Assembly (NCBI GenBank): GCA_019633425.1
Contig: WSUB01000024.1
Span: forward strand, 62,001-126,000
Direction of reading: 5' to 3'
Length of the DNA: 64,000 nt
DNA from: Tulasnella sp. 424
Lineage: Eukaryota > Basidiomycota > Agaricomycetes > Cantharellales > Tulasnellaceae
Shown: positions 48,050 through 58,615 of the stretch, piece after piece
Layout: each line of letters opens with the position of its first letter
Numbering within the stretch: position 1 is the first letter of the stretch
Translations under genes and position numbers: made by a program
The notes under the pieces: generated by a model
What the model saw: only the letters and a program-made list of their open reading frames with translations
Told to the model about the DNA's origin: nothing
Database searches by the model: none

Positions 48050-49803
48050 CGGGCCGGGGCATGTGAGGTGTGAAGGGGATCGGGAGCTATTATTTGGTGG
48101 CTGAAAACGTACACTAGACTATACTATCGGATGCATGCTACATGGGGTAGAATGGGGAACGTAGAAAGCAATTCGAGGGGGGGAAAGGGTAAAATGCTCT
48201 GCCACTTCTAATCATACTCTCTGCATCCATATGGATGCCGGTCATGATTGGAGACTAGTGACCCGCTGGCCTCTCGGAGCTTTCTCCCCCAAATAGAAAA
48301 GATCGCCATCTTGTCCAACGCTTCCTAGGAACAAGTTGCGTTATGGGTGTACGTACATCGCAGCCGTAACAAAAATGAGGAAGAAGTGAGGGGAGATAAT
48401 AATAAATACAGCGGGCGCCCAGAATTGAGGTTCGCGAAGGGAATCAAATCAAGATCGGCAACCCGAACTCCAGCCGGATACACAAACGAACGAGCGTAAA
48501 CCCCAACCCACCCGCTTTGTCTCCCCCCCCTCTTCGCTTGCTTCCCGACGCCGTAATTCCCGTCATGCGATTATGGAATGTATAACACCATGGATGTACG
48601 AGGAGAGACAAAAATAAGTAGTGGCAGAAAATGTCTCGCAAGTGACGAGGGAATGATTGCCACGCTCGGATTGGGCACGCGCGTGGCTGTTGTTGGTTCC
48701 CCGATTGTGTGGATGTGACTGTGTGATGGAACGCCACATCGAGATCGCCGCATCGGAGTTTGGGGGACGAGTGAGATTGAGCCGGCGATTCACCGATTGC
48801 ACATGCCATCATCATGATTACTTTTTTTTATTTTTTTATCGAAAGAAGTTTCGGGTGGGGTCACCGACTGCGCCTTCCCTTTGCCCGGAAGCGAAATGTA
48901 TATCGTTTTTTTTTTTTTGGGCGGTGGAAACCTGGCAACAAAGTGTGGCGTCACGTTTCTCGGGTTCTTTTTTTTTCTGATTCAGCCAAGAGTACGTAGT
49001 AAGCGGGAATCGGTTTGCCTTTGGCCGAAGGCGGAGGTCATCGCGTGTTCCCCTCCCCTCTCTCCTCCTCTCTTCGCTTGCAACGGATCTCAAGACACAC
49101 CGCGTAAAGCACGTTCACAAAGCCCCAAGATATACTCAAGGGGGGTGGTGAATGTTTCATAGCCGGCGGTGAGACATGGTAAAAGGTTTCCTTAGTGTGT
49201 GGCATGCAGCGGAAGAAGGTGATGGTGTTTGTTTTTGGTGTGGTGCGAGGGTCTAGATGAGGCAGCGTCTAAAATTCCTTTGAGCCATCAACCCGGAAGC
49301 GCTACACCCTGGAGGGAGCTTGTGCTTCTTCGACTCCCACCCACCGAATAGAAGAGCAGTCCCTCCCATGGCACCAGGTTGTATTGCATATTCTTAGGGG
49401 GGTTTTACCTTTGCGTTTAACTGCGTCCGAAGTTCTTTGCATTACAAACCGCCAGCCATGCCAGCCAGCCAGGCATTTTTTTTTTTGGTTGCAGCGACAA
49501 CACGCCGAGCGATAGATAGGGAGGGAGTGGGCGCGGTGGATCTCTTTCCCTCTCCGCCTTACAGTGGGCGATGAGGAGTCATGGCAAGTGCGGGCATGCG
49601 ATGAGGACATCCGGGTGGCTTTTGGGCTGAATGGAAGGAAAATAGCCGAGGGATTACCGCAACCCATACGCTACACTGCTTCAGACTGATCATCGTCATT
49701 CATCCCACCCGACTGCTCCCTCCAGTGCGGCATTCGCATTGGCGATCCCAGACTACTCTTATAATTTAGACGTTTGTAGCTTGTGTACACGTGGAAATAA
49801 AAT

Positions 49804-49824
49804 TTATTATTATTATTATTATTA
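49804..49824 (+). repeat. TTA microsatellite
   Basis: Seven TTA units in a row, about 210 bp upstream of the kinase ATG. Confidence 0.85.
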
Positions 49825-50035
49825 ACTGGGAAACGAAGAGGAAAAAAAAAAAGAAGGAAAAGGGAGGTCGGTCGCTTGTTTGTTACCCTCGCTTGAATTC
49901 GCCGTGCGTTCCGTCCACACACACATCGCGCTCTCTTCAACCTTTCCCTTCCTCTCTCTCTCTCCGATTCCTCGCAACACCCCATCCTCTTCTCCCAACA
50001 GATGCTGCTACGCTGAAGAAGGGCACAACCATCAA

Positions 50036-53000
50036 ATGTCAACTTTTGCCACAGAGCTCCACGTTCAACATGAAGAATATGGCATCCTTCCAATCGACTC
50101 CATCCCCCTCAGGCTACCCGACGAATACCTCCCGCCGCACCATCATCACCCCCATCACCATGCCCATCCATCAAAACGCCAGCACCATCATCATATCTTA
50201 CCTCCTTCAAAACAACCTCAGCAGGACATGCTCAACGTCCTCCCGCCCATAGCATCTCACCATAAACACCACCCTCACCATCGCTTGCCAGAACCGGCCA
50301 TCGTACAGCCAAGAGGCTCGTCCCCTCCCCCGCCCCCAGCTCAACCTCAAGTTCAACCTCCTCAACCTCCTCAACAGCCGCCTGTCTTACCGCCTCAGCA
50401 GAGAGCTGCTCCAGTCCCAGACGTCAAGGAGCGCGTCACAGTCAACGGCATTCCATCCCAGACTGTCGTTGACGGCAAGTTGGTCATTGGCCACGATCGC
50501 TCAAGTGAGTTTCCCGTATCACCCCTCCACACACACACATAAAATCGCGTTCCATGTGGCCAACAAAAACTCTTACAACGTGATACGTTTTGCTTATCAT
50601 TTTGCTTTTTGGGGGGGAAAATAATTAAATAGCATCCGTACGCTCCTATACGCCTCTCAAGAACGTCGGTGATGGATCCTTCGGAACCGTCGTCCTCGCG
50701 GACTGGCATTCCCCGCTCCCACCGGGTGTGAGCATCTCGCCCATGCAGCTCAACATCAAATTCAACTCGTCCTCCTCATCGACCCCTCTTCGCATGGTGG
50801 CCATCAAGCGAATGAAGAAGAAGTGGCAGGGGGGTTGGGCGGAATGCTCCCAACTCAAAGAACTCGAATCTCTACGCAGGATCTCCCCACACCCAAACAT
50901 CATCCCATTGTACGACTCCTTTCTGCTCCCGGAAACCAAGGAGCTCTACTTTATTTTCGAGTGCATGGAAGGGAACCTCTATCAGCTCATCAAGAGTCGC
51001 AAAGGGAGGCCGCTTGCTGGGGGTTTGGTCGCGAGCATCTACAGACAGGTCGTCGAAGGACTGCGACACATTCACGATTCGGGTTACTTTCATCGGGATA
51101 TGAAGCCGGAGAACTTGTTGGTCACGACGACCGGACTGGCGGACTACTCTCCAACTTCACCTCGGGTGGCTTCGCCTCACACCGCCCCTCCGGAGAAGGA
51201 CGTCATGGTTATCGTCAAGCTAGCCGATTTTGGGCTCGCGAGGGAAGTCAACTCGACGCCACCATACACCGAATACGTCTCCACACGGTGGTACCGCGCT
51301 CCAGAAGTCTTGCTGCGCTCGACCAACTACAACAAGCCGGTGGACATGTGGGCCCTGGGAACGATCTTGGCGGAGCTGGTCAATTTGAAGCCCATTTTCC
51401 CGGGACAGACCGAGATGGATCAGGTGCAGAAGATCGTGGATATTTTGGGCAACCCGACTACGAATGGCGAGTACGGCGTTGATGACCGGGCGCGCGTACG
51501 TGGTGGGGGTGATTGGGTTAGAGGGGTTCTGATGGCGGGTGCTGTTGGTTACACTTTCAAGAAAGTCAGTTGCTTTTTTTCTCTCTTCGAAACTTCTCGC
51601 TCGCCACTTTGAAGATTTCCTTCCTTCCCTCTCGCCACTTTACCCTTTTTTGGGGAATTGCGTATCGAGGGCGAGATAAGCTGACTTGTTCTCTTGTTTC
51701 TCTTTTTCTCGAAATCTAATTAGGTGCATCCATACCCTTTTCACAAACTCTTCGATCGAAACGTCCCACCATCTCTCATCGACTGCATCGCCGACCTTAT
51801 CCGGTACGATCCGGAGCGGAGACTTACCGCCCAGCAGTGCAAGGACCATCCATACTGGAAGGAGACGGAGAACACCCAACGCGGGACCATCGCCACTCAG
51901 CCGCAAGCGCCACATGACCGGCAATCATCGTCTCGACAACAGCAGCAGCAGCAGCCGAGGCAGGCGGAGCAGCAGCGGCAACCGAACGCCGCTGGGGAGC
52001 CTTCGAGAAAGAAGCCCTCTCACATCACCGTTCCACACCCTCCAGACACGAATGCCTCGAGTACAAGTTCGAACAAGAGCTTACGTGCTGCTGTAGCTGG
52101 AATGGGATTGTACGGAGGTCCATCGCAACAGCAGCAACAACCGCAGCCGCAGCAGCAGCAAGCTGGGTTCACGCCCGGCCACGCTCGATCGCAATCGACG
52201 AATCACGCTGGCCCCTCTGGCTTGGGTTTGCCTGCCATGTCACCACGCGACATCCCTCCTTCACATTCTCACCCGCATTCGTCTGGGAAACTCAGGCCGT
52301 TCAACGCGGCTGGTCACGACGTCGTACCTCCCCTACCTCCGCTATCCGTACCCTCATCTCATCCCGAAGGAGCTTCGACTTCGAGCTCCGCTGCTACGTC
52401 TGTTCCGTACAACCATTCTCATCACGCCCCGTCCCTCAATCACTCGCTTTCGAATGCCAACCTCAACGTCAACTTGTCCGTTCACCGCCAACACGGTCAA
52501 GATCAGATGCTCTCGCCCATATCGCCTTCGGCATCTCCTGGATTGTTCTCGCCTATATCACAAGCCGGAGATATCTCCCCCGGTCCCGACGTCTCTATGT
52601 CTTTGGGTGCGATGCAGTATCAGCAAGCCTCGGCGGCTCATTATGCGGGAGACCGTGCGTACACTGGAAGGAGTTATGGATCTCAGCCCGGAACCGCTGC
52701 TACGTCCAAGAGCGCGGAACTTGTTGCGAGGATGGGAGAGTTGGATTTGCCTCCGCCTGTACCGCCATTACCGTGGAACGCTGGTGGTGCTCCTGGACCG
52801 ACTGACGGTACGTGGAATGGTTTTTCGCGTGAGTTTGCGCTGACAGGTTTTTCGTTTTTCGGTTTTTTTTCGAACAGAAGACCAGATGGAAATCTCGAGA
52901 GGATCGTTGGAACTCCCGCCAATACAGGAACAGCCGTCACACCCCATACCGATCAAGCAGCAACAGTACACGGCATCGCCGGTGCAGATGACCGCCCCTG

Positions 53001-54703
53001 CTCCCCAACCGCAAGTCCCCGCCCCAGCTCCTCAACCTCAACAACCTCCTCAGCCGGCGCCCGTTCAACAGAGCAGTGGAAGCAAGTTTGGTCTTGGGAT
53101 CTTTGGAAAGAAGTCTCGTTTCGGGTTGTTCAAGCACAGCGATTCCAACAGCAACTCCATCGACAAGGCCGCTGCGACTGTATCATCGACCAAGCCAGCG
53201 GATGCGCAGATGGCCGCGTCGAATTCGGCGCCGGCTGTTCCTTCAATTGCGCACCCCGGCAACTCGCTCAAGCGTGGCCCATCGGACAGCGCTGGATCTA
53301 TTAACGAGCTTCAAGCTGCCGCAGCGGCAGCCGCCGCTGCGCCTGCCCCAGCACGACCTTTGGATCGCAAGGCGGAGAAGAAGATGCTCGCCAAGATGCG
53401 TCAGGAGGAGCAGAGGGCGCAGTACGAAGCGAGGGCGAGGAGGCAGAAGGAGAGTTCCAGGGCTGTCATTCGGAAGCGTGAGGAGGTCATCGAGCGGAAG
53501 GGTGTCAAGGAGTTCGAGTGGGAGACTACGACTGCGACGCTGGTTGGAAGCCACGAGCCGCCGGCTGTGGATAAGGGCAAAGGCGTGTTGCGCCCGCAGC
53601 CCTCGAACCTCACAACGGCTTTGGGATTGTCAAACACGAACGAGCGGACCACAGTGGAAGCATCGAACTCGTCAAAGACTCTCGTCGAGCCGCTTTCACA
53701 GCTTCAGCATCCTCAACCGCAGCCTCATCAGTATCCCCAGCCGACTCAGCAGCAATATCTCAGCACCCATCAGTACGAACTCCAGAATCACCTTCATCGA
53801 CACAAGGCTCGGCGGCGAGATGCGGATGACGATCACAGCATGTCATCTTCTGACGTGCACAGCGTCTCTCGGTTCTCCGCTATCTCCCGGAGCACGGTCG
53901 ACTCCGATCCGGGTCCAGGAAGGCATCGCATGCCCATGCCAGGAAGCAGCAAGCGTGGGGGCACTATCGGGCCTTATCCAGCCGCTGGCAGTTCGAATGG
54001 GATTAATCGGGCAACATCGGTCTCAAATCTACGTGCTGGACCTGGGCCTTCCTCGTTTAGTCGTGGATTCAGCCCAAGTGCGAGGTCATCGACGAGTTTG
54101 GAGCAACCTTTCATCGCAGAGTTTGACGAGCTCGGCTTCCACCAGGATGGCAGGGGTCCCTTTAGAGGTGATCCCAACGGAGCAGCAGCAGGTTCCTTCA
54201 CGGGCCCCAGTGAGATGCACGCAGGGATGGGCGTCACGATGGTTTCCCCACCCATGCAGATGCTGTCGCTTGCCGGGTCTAACGATCCTCGAGGCTCTCA
54301 AGCGTCAGACGGTCAGTTACCTCCCCACAAGTATCGGTCACAGACAGGTTCTCGAGGACGACATCCTCCTCCGTCGTTTTTGGGGATGCCATCGCTGCCT
54401 CCAATCAGTTCCGTACATTCTCCGACAAATTCGACGTCACATGAACTTCCTGAACTCGATCCCAGCGGTGATGGTTCCAGCAATGGTGCGACGTACCTTC
54501 CGGGACCATCGGAATCTAATCAATCGTTCCATTTGGTAAGTAAATAGAGTCTCGGATGTTACCGTCGGCGGCTGTCCTGATCAGAGTTGCTTTCTCCCCC
54601 GTCCGCGTTGCAGGCTGAGTCGAGTTCCGGCAATCCAAATGGCCAAACTCTACCCCCGTTCCGTGATATCGCGTCGTGGGCCGATCAAGCGCCCCCGGGC
54701 TGA
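50036..54703 (+). CDS. crk1: Ime2/Crk1-type protein kinase (RCK family, MAK/ICK-like)
   Basis: Exons: 50036-50504, 50633-51564, 51724-52807, 52878-54535, 54614-54703; 1410 aa. Residues 1-155 are rich in His, Pro and Gln. The kinase domain begins at about residue 163 with VGDGSFGTVVLADW, has VAIKRMKKKW (catalytic Lys), HRDMKPENLL, DFGLARE, the activation segment YTEYVSTRWYRAPEVLLRS and VDMWALGTILAEL, and ends near QCKDHPYW. The glycine loop with DGSFG and the TxY-x-ST-RWYRAPE segment place it with Ime2, MAK and ICK. Two inserts (after the glycine loop, and between HRDMKPEN and DFG) are usual in fungal Ime2 proteins. Ustilago Crk1, as I recall, acts in morphogenesis and mating. About 1000 disordered residues follow, rich in Gln, Pro and Ser, with a basic/acidic helical stretch KAEKKMLAKMRQEEQRAQYE. 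The start at 50036 opens MSTFATELHVQHEEYG. Confidence 0.9.
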
Positions 54704-55436
54704 TTGCAGCCTAGGGAGCACCCTCGAAGCTTTCTTCTCGGCTTCTTCTCGTCTCGCCTCTTTTCTCGAAATCACTTTTCCTCTTCTTCTGGTCGCTATC
54801 AGCCTCACATTCGTTTTTGCCCAGTCTGTGTTTTCATTATTCACTTTGTTTGACAATCCTCCCCTCTTCTCATCTTTTCTTGGTTCATTCGCATCTCCTG
54901 GCTTTCGGACATTTATTCTGCATCTTATGATTCGGTTTCGGATCGGACTACTTCGCCCCGCACGCGCCCTTCCACTCCTTTTCCGCCCATTTCTCATTGT
55001 ATGACGTGCGTTGCGGGCTTAGTTTACCATTATTTTACCTCCATAGCGGGTCGGCTTGCCACACGTTGGCCGCTCCGTAGTGCGTTACACACTGTTACAC
55101 ATTCGTTTCTGTTTCCGAAACTTCGTTCGCTCCTTTACCTTCCTCACTCATATGCATGTTCTTGGCTCTAATTGTTTCTCTCCGAACCCGTCGATTGCCG
55201 CTGGGTCATCACCTACATTTATCCAACTGGTATTTTGGAGTTTTCTTTTTATTATAGTAGTATAGTAGGACGCTTGGAGATTCCTTCCTCGCTCGCACTC
55301 GTTTTAACTTCTTTCTGTCAATGGGTTGTGAAATGCCCAAATCGGTATTCCGAATGCAATAAAATTTGGAGTGAAAAAGTGTGGTCTAGCATTGTGCGTC
55401 AAGAGAAGCAACTGGAGGACAGTCGGGTGGAGACTT
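54704..55436. other. Convergent 3' flanks
   Basis: About 730 bp between the kinase (+) and NDUFS6 (-) stops. T-rich on the plus strand. An open frame at 54639-55004 covers the kinase terminal exon in another frame and is not supported. Confidence 0.5.
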
Positions 55437-56173
55437 CTAATGGTGATGATGCACTTGTTCGAACCGGAGGCCGCTGAAGGGACGAATATGATTATCAGTG
55501 CAAAGTTTGGCGCAACGAGAAGCTTAAGGGAAACATTTACCAATAGCTAAATTCACGGCGAAACGTGGGTTGCAACGTCCATCAGTGCATGCGCAATCAA
55601 AGCGTGTGCAAAAGTCTTACCCGCAGGAACGAGGTCCTGGTTGATCCTAAAAGGAACTCGTGAGCACCTCGACCTGACGAAAAGAAATAACGCGATTGGT
55701 CTTACCAGGTTGATGAAAATCTTGGGGTGTCCGAGGGGTCCTCCTCCTGCAAATGTGGGACAAGACCACACGTTAAATCAACCCGAACAAAAATAGATTC
55801 CTCCTGTCAGTAAAAATACTCCTCTTGTAGGAAATTCAAATCACGCACCTCCATCACAGACGGCTTTCCGACCGTGTACCAATCGAACCGGCTCCTTGGC
55901 AATCATCTCCATAGCGCTCAATGGTTGAGGCTGCAAGCTTATATCCGTCTGCTCGAACCTAGGCAGCGAGGCACCTTGAGGACGAGACTGCTGGTTTGTG
56001 CTCCATTTGAGAGCGCGGTTGGGAGCCTGACCCACGACCGGCGTTGTTGCTGGCGGAACAGCTTCTTTCACGGGAGCGGGCACATCCTTCGGAGCTGCCC
56101 CTGACGATGCGAGACGAGATAACGAACGTAGAGCTGTTGAAGGCAGTCGTTTGGGGAGCAATATTGCAGACAT
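55437..56173 (-). CDS. NDUFS6: NADH:ubiquinone oxidoreductase zinc-binding subunit, NDUFS6 type (complex I)
   Basis: Exons (minus strand): 56173-55849, 55746-55706, 55646-55621, 55546-55541, 55473-55437; 144 aa. Residues 1-25 form a mitochondrial presequence (MSAILLPKRLPSTALRSLSR). The conserved domain starts at PVRLVHGRKAVCDGGGGPLG, continues HPKIFINLDQPGPRSCGYCG and ends LRFEQ plus VHHHH. The Cys/His set (C-x8-H .. C-x2-C) binds zinc. The subunit sits in the matrix arm of complex I and is needed late in assembly. The coding part after the first exon is cut into four tiny exons of 41, 26, 6 and 37 nt. The 6-nt exon supplies GYC; leaving it out removes Gly-Tyr or breaks the zinc site. It diverges from the DUF4139 gene A, with 148 bp between start codons. 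Confidence 0.93.
55541..55546 (-). other. NDUFS6: 6-nt micro-exon of NDUFS6
   Basis: CTATTG on the minus strand, preceded by TTTAG and followed by GTAAAT. The upstream exon ends TGC GG and the downstream exon starts C GGC CTC, so joining gives Cys-Gly-Tyr-Cys-Gly-Leu, exactly the invariant zinc-ligand motif of this family. The frame and motif close only with this exon. Splicing was deduced from sequence, not from RNA. Confidence 0.85.
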
Positions 56174-56321
56174 TGTGCTTCAGGCGAGTTTGGTGAGAAG
56201 TTGCTTCCCGTCAGAGCCCGAATAGTAGAACGAACATTTGTCCACTGACAAAGCAAGCAAACAGTCGGCACCGAAGGAAGCATGACGTCTCTCGTCGAAC
56301 TCTTCAACGCACCACAGCGCG
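56174..56321. promoter_or_regulatory. Shared divergent promoter, NDUFS6 and DUF4139 gene A
   Basis: Only 148 bp separate the two start codons, so both genes must be driven from the same short stretch. The left edge of the tandem duplication (about 56232) lies inside it. No TATA box is seen. Confidence 0.6.
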
Positions 56322-58615
56322 ATGAGCCATACCTTCAGCATCGATACCACCCAGCTCCCAGTCACTTCGGTATGCGTATATCAGGCCGATCGGGCCGAAG
56401 TCCATCGAACGTTGCCTGTCGAGCTTGAAGTAAGCAAAACAATCGGGGGTTCATGACATCTCAGCTACCAATACCATTCTCTTCGCGTTTAGGAAGGTCA
56501 AAACGAAATCAAAATCGAGAGACTTCCCTCTGGAGTAGAACCCGACTCCATTCGTGTCGAGGGCACCGGAAGCGCTGTCATTTTTGACGTGATACACAGC
56601 CCCCCACCACCCGTTGTCCTCTCTTATGACAAGTCTCAAAACCCAGCACTTCACGATCTTGCCAAGAAGAAGGGTAATTTGAATGCCGAAAAGGATATCC
56701 TAGATCAGCAAGCCACTGTCCTCAAAGATTACGGTTCTACGTTGAAAGCTGGCGTCGCAGATGCAGCCAAGCTCGCGGAATTTTTGGAGCTTTATAAAGA
56801 AAGGAAGCAGCAGATTTTTGACGAACTTCAGAACGTCAAGGCTCAGATTAGTGAGGTCGACGCCGAGCAGGATAGGATCAAAAAAGAGTTTTGGGCAGAT
56901 GCCGCTGGACAGAAGCGCCAAACCAAGGTGACGGTCGTGGTTTTGGCGCAGCAGAAGGGGAAAGCGGAATTGTCTCTTCGCTATAGTAAGTGGCCACACT
57001 CCGGTTCGAATGGGCGACAAACTTAACTTTCAATTTCTTTTTGCCGTTCGCCAGTGGTAAACGGCGCCTCTTGGACGCCCATGTACGACTTGCGAGCCAA
57101 AATCTCCCATGCACCCGGCGAATCATCAAGCATCACGCTGCAATACAAGGCATCGATCTCCCAAAAGACTGGAGAGGATTGGACGGACGTCGCCCTCACT
57201 CTCAGCACAGCCGCTCCTCAATTGGGTGCGATCATCCCAACGTTGACCTCATACAAGATCGGTCGACCTCGACCTCCTCCACCGCCTCCTATGGCAGTTA
57301 TGGCGGCGCCTCGTCCGATGATGAGGATGGCGGTGGCCGCCTCGGCGGCAGTGGCGTATGCTGACGAGGAGTCTGATGACGACATGGGCTTCGGCTTGTT
57401 TGATGGCGGGTCAACTCCTCCTCCTATCGCTCATGCAACAGCACAAGCTATTGAAGGAGCGACTAGCAGTACTTTTGTCATTGCCGGGAAATCCACGATT
57501 CCTACCCACCAACAAGACGATGAGCAGACCCACAAGGTGTCCGTAGCAGTCATCGACCTTGATGCGAAACTGGAATGGGTCGCGGTTCCCAAAGCCCAGA
57601 CTTCGGCGTTCTTGAAGGTGAGCTATTTGCCGAACGCGCTTGCTATGACCGCTGACGACCTGTTCTATTCGATAGTGCAAGGTCAAGAACACGTCTCAAT
57701 ACATCCTTCTCCCTGGAAAAACCAGCGTCTTCATGGACGATAACTTTGTTTGCAAGTCGAATCTTCCGGTAAGATACCCCCGAAGTTCGATTTGAATCAA
57801 AGTTGACCTAAACTCGTGTCACCAACCCTGCAGAGCGTCAGTCCCAACGAGAGCTTCTCTACCTCCCTTGGAGTGGATCCTGCCATCCGTATCACCTATC
57901 ATCCTCAGCAAAAGAAGAGCAAGAATGCCACAGGTGGTCTACTTTCGAGCAAGATTGACGTCACGGCATATGTCCAGCGCATCACCATCAAGAACACAAG
58001 GGCGACCGCCGCCGCCCCTCTATTTATCAAAGATCAAATCCCTGTCAGCGAAGACTCTGACCTCAAGGTGCTACTCACGGAGCCCCGCTTGTCAAAGGAG
58101 CGACCAGAAATAACTATCGCTAGTGGTACCAAGGCACACTGGGCGCCACGTGACGCTGACAGAGAAGATGAGGACAAGACGGCCAACGCTGGCACGGAGG
58201 AAGATGGCGTTCTAGAGTGGATCTGTGATATTCCTCCGGGAAAAACTCAAGAATTATCGTTGGCCTGGGAGGTATCGGGACCAGCTGGAAAGCATTGGGT
58301 CCGCCACTAGCCTTCTCTGTTTGTATGCGACAACCTATATACTGGATATCATTTTACAAAGGCTGGCTTTTGGAACAGCATTCTGCCAGCACGAGAATTA
58401 CAGCAATGCAACCAAGACCAAAAGGCATGCGAAACACTTGGGGAAATCTAAACTCATTCAGGCCGATCACCGACCGTTAACCAGAGCGCCCCGTGGCAGC
58501 TGCGGCCGCGTTCCGTTGATGAGTATGTTGGCAGATATGCTCGCAGCAGCGGATTCGTCAGTTAGGCCGCTGTGGGTCAGCTGCAATGCAGCGACATACA
58601 TTGGACCTTGCTAGG
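56232..58615 (+). repeat. DUF4139 tandem duplication, unit A
   Basis: Unit of about 2.38 kb starting GAACATTTGTCC and running through gene A and about 300 bp of 3' flank. It is closely similar along its whole length, introns included, to 58616-60990. Confidence 0.85.
56322..58310 (+). CDS. DUF4140/DUF4139 protein (mucoidy-inhibitor-A-like), copy A
   Basis: Exons: 56322-56429, 56493-56985, 57055-57617, 57676-57768, 57834-58310; 577 aa. The N-terminal DUF4140 part begins with a short strand (LPVTSVCVYQADRAEVHRTL) and EIKIERLPSGVEPDSIRVEG. A coiled coil follows (about residues 85-190, AKKKGNLNAEKDILDQQATV; ELYKERKQQIFDELQNVKAQ), then the DUF4139 beta domain (NGASWTPMYDLRAKI; GEDWTDVALTLSTAAPQLG). 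A Pro-rich linker RPRPPPPPP sits mid-domain, and the protein ends in strands and LEWICDIPPGKTQELSLAWE. Similar proteins occur from bacteria to animals, but no biochemical activity is established that I know of. There is no signal peptide or membrane helix, so it is probably cytosolic. All introns are in frame and the gene appears intact. Confidence 0.88.

Larger units (their letters stand above)
46281..50035. other. Long region upstream of the kinase gene, no convincing gene
   Basis: About 3.75 kb. The longest frame is 47471-48049 on the minus strand (192 codons, see separate entry). Several poly(T) runs lie at 48822-48837, 48906-48918, 48968-48976 and 49476-49486, and a TTA microsatellite at 49804-49824. 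The last 150 bp before the kinase ATG are C/T-rich (TCTCTCTCTC), consistent with a fungal 5' leader. The length suggests an extended regulatory region, which is common for genes controlling development. Confidence 0.5.

Noticed and set aside
53076..54539. 487-codon frame in the +3 phase over the kinase tail
   Set aside because: Arg/Ser-rich shadow of the kinase frame, caused by its Gln/Ser/Pro codon bias.
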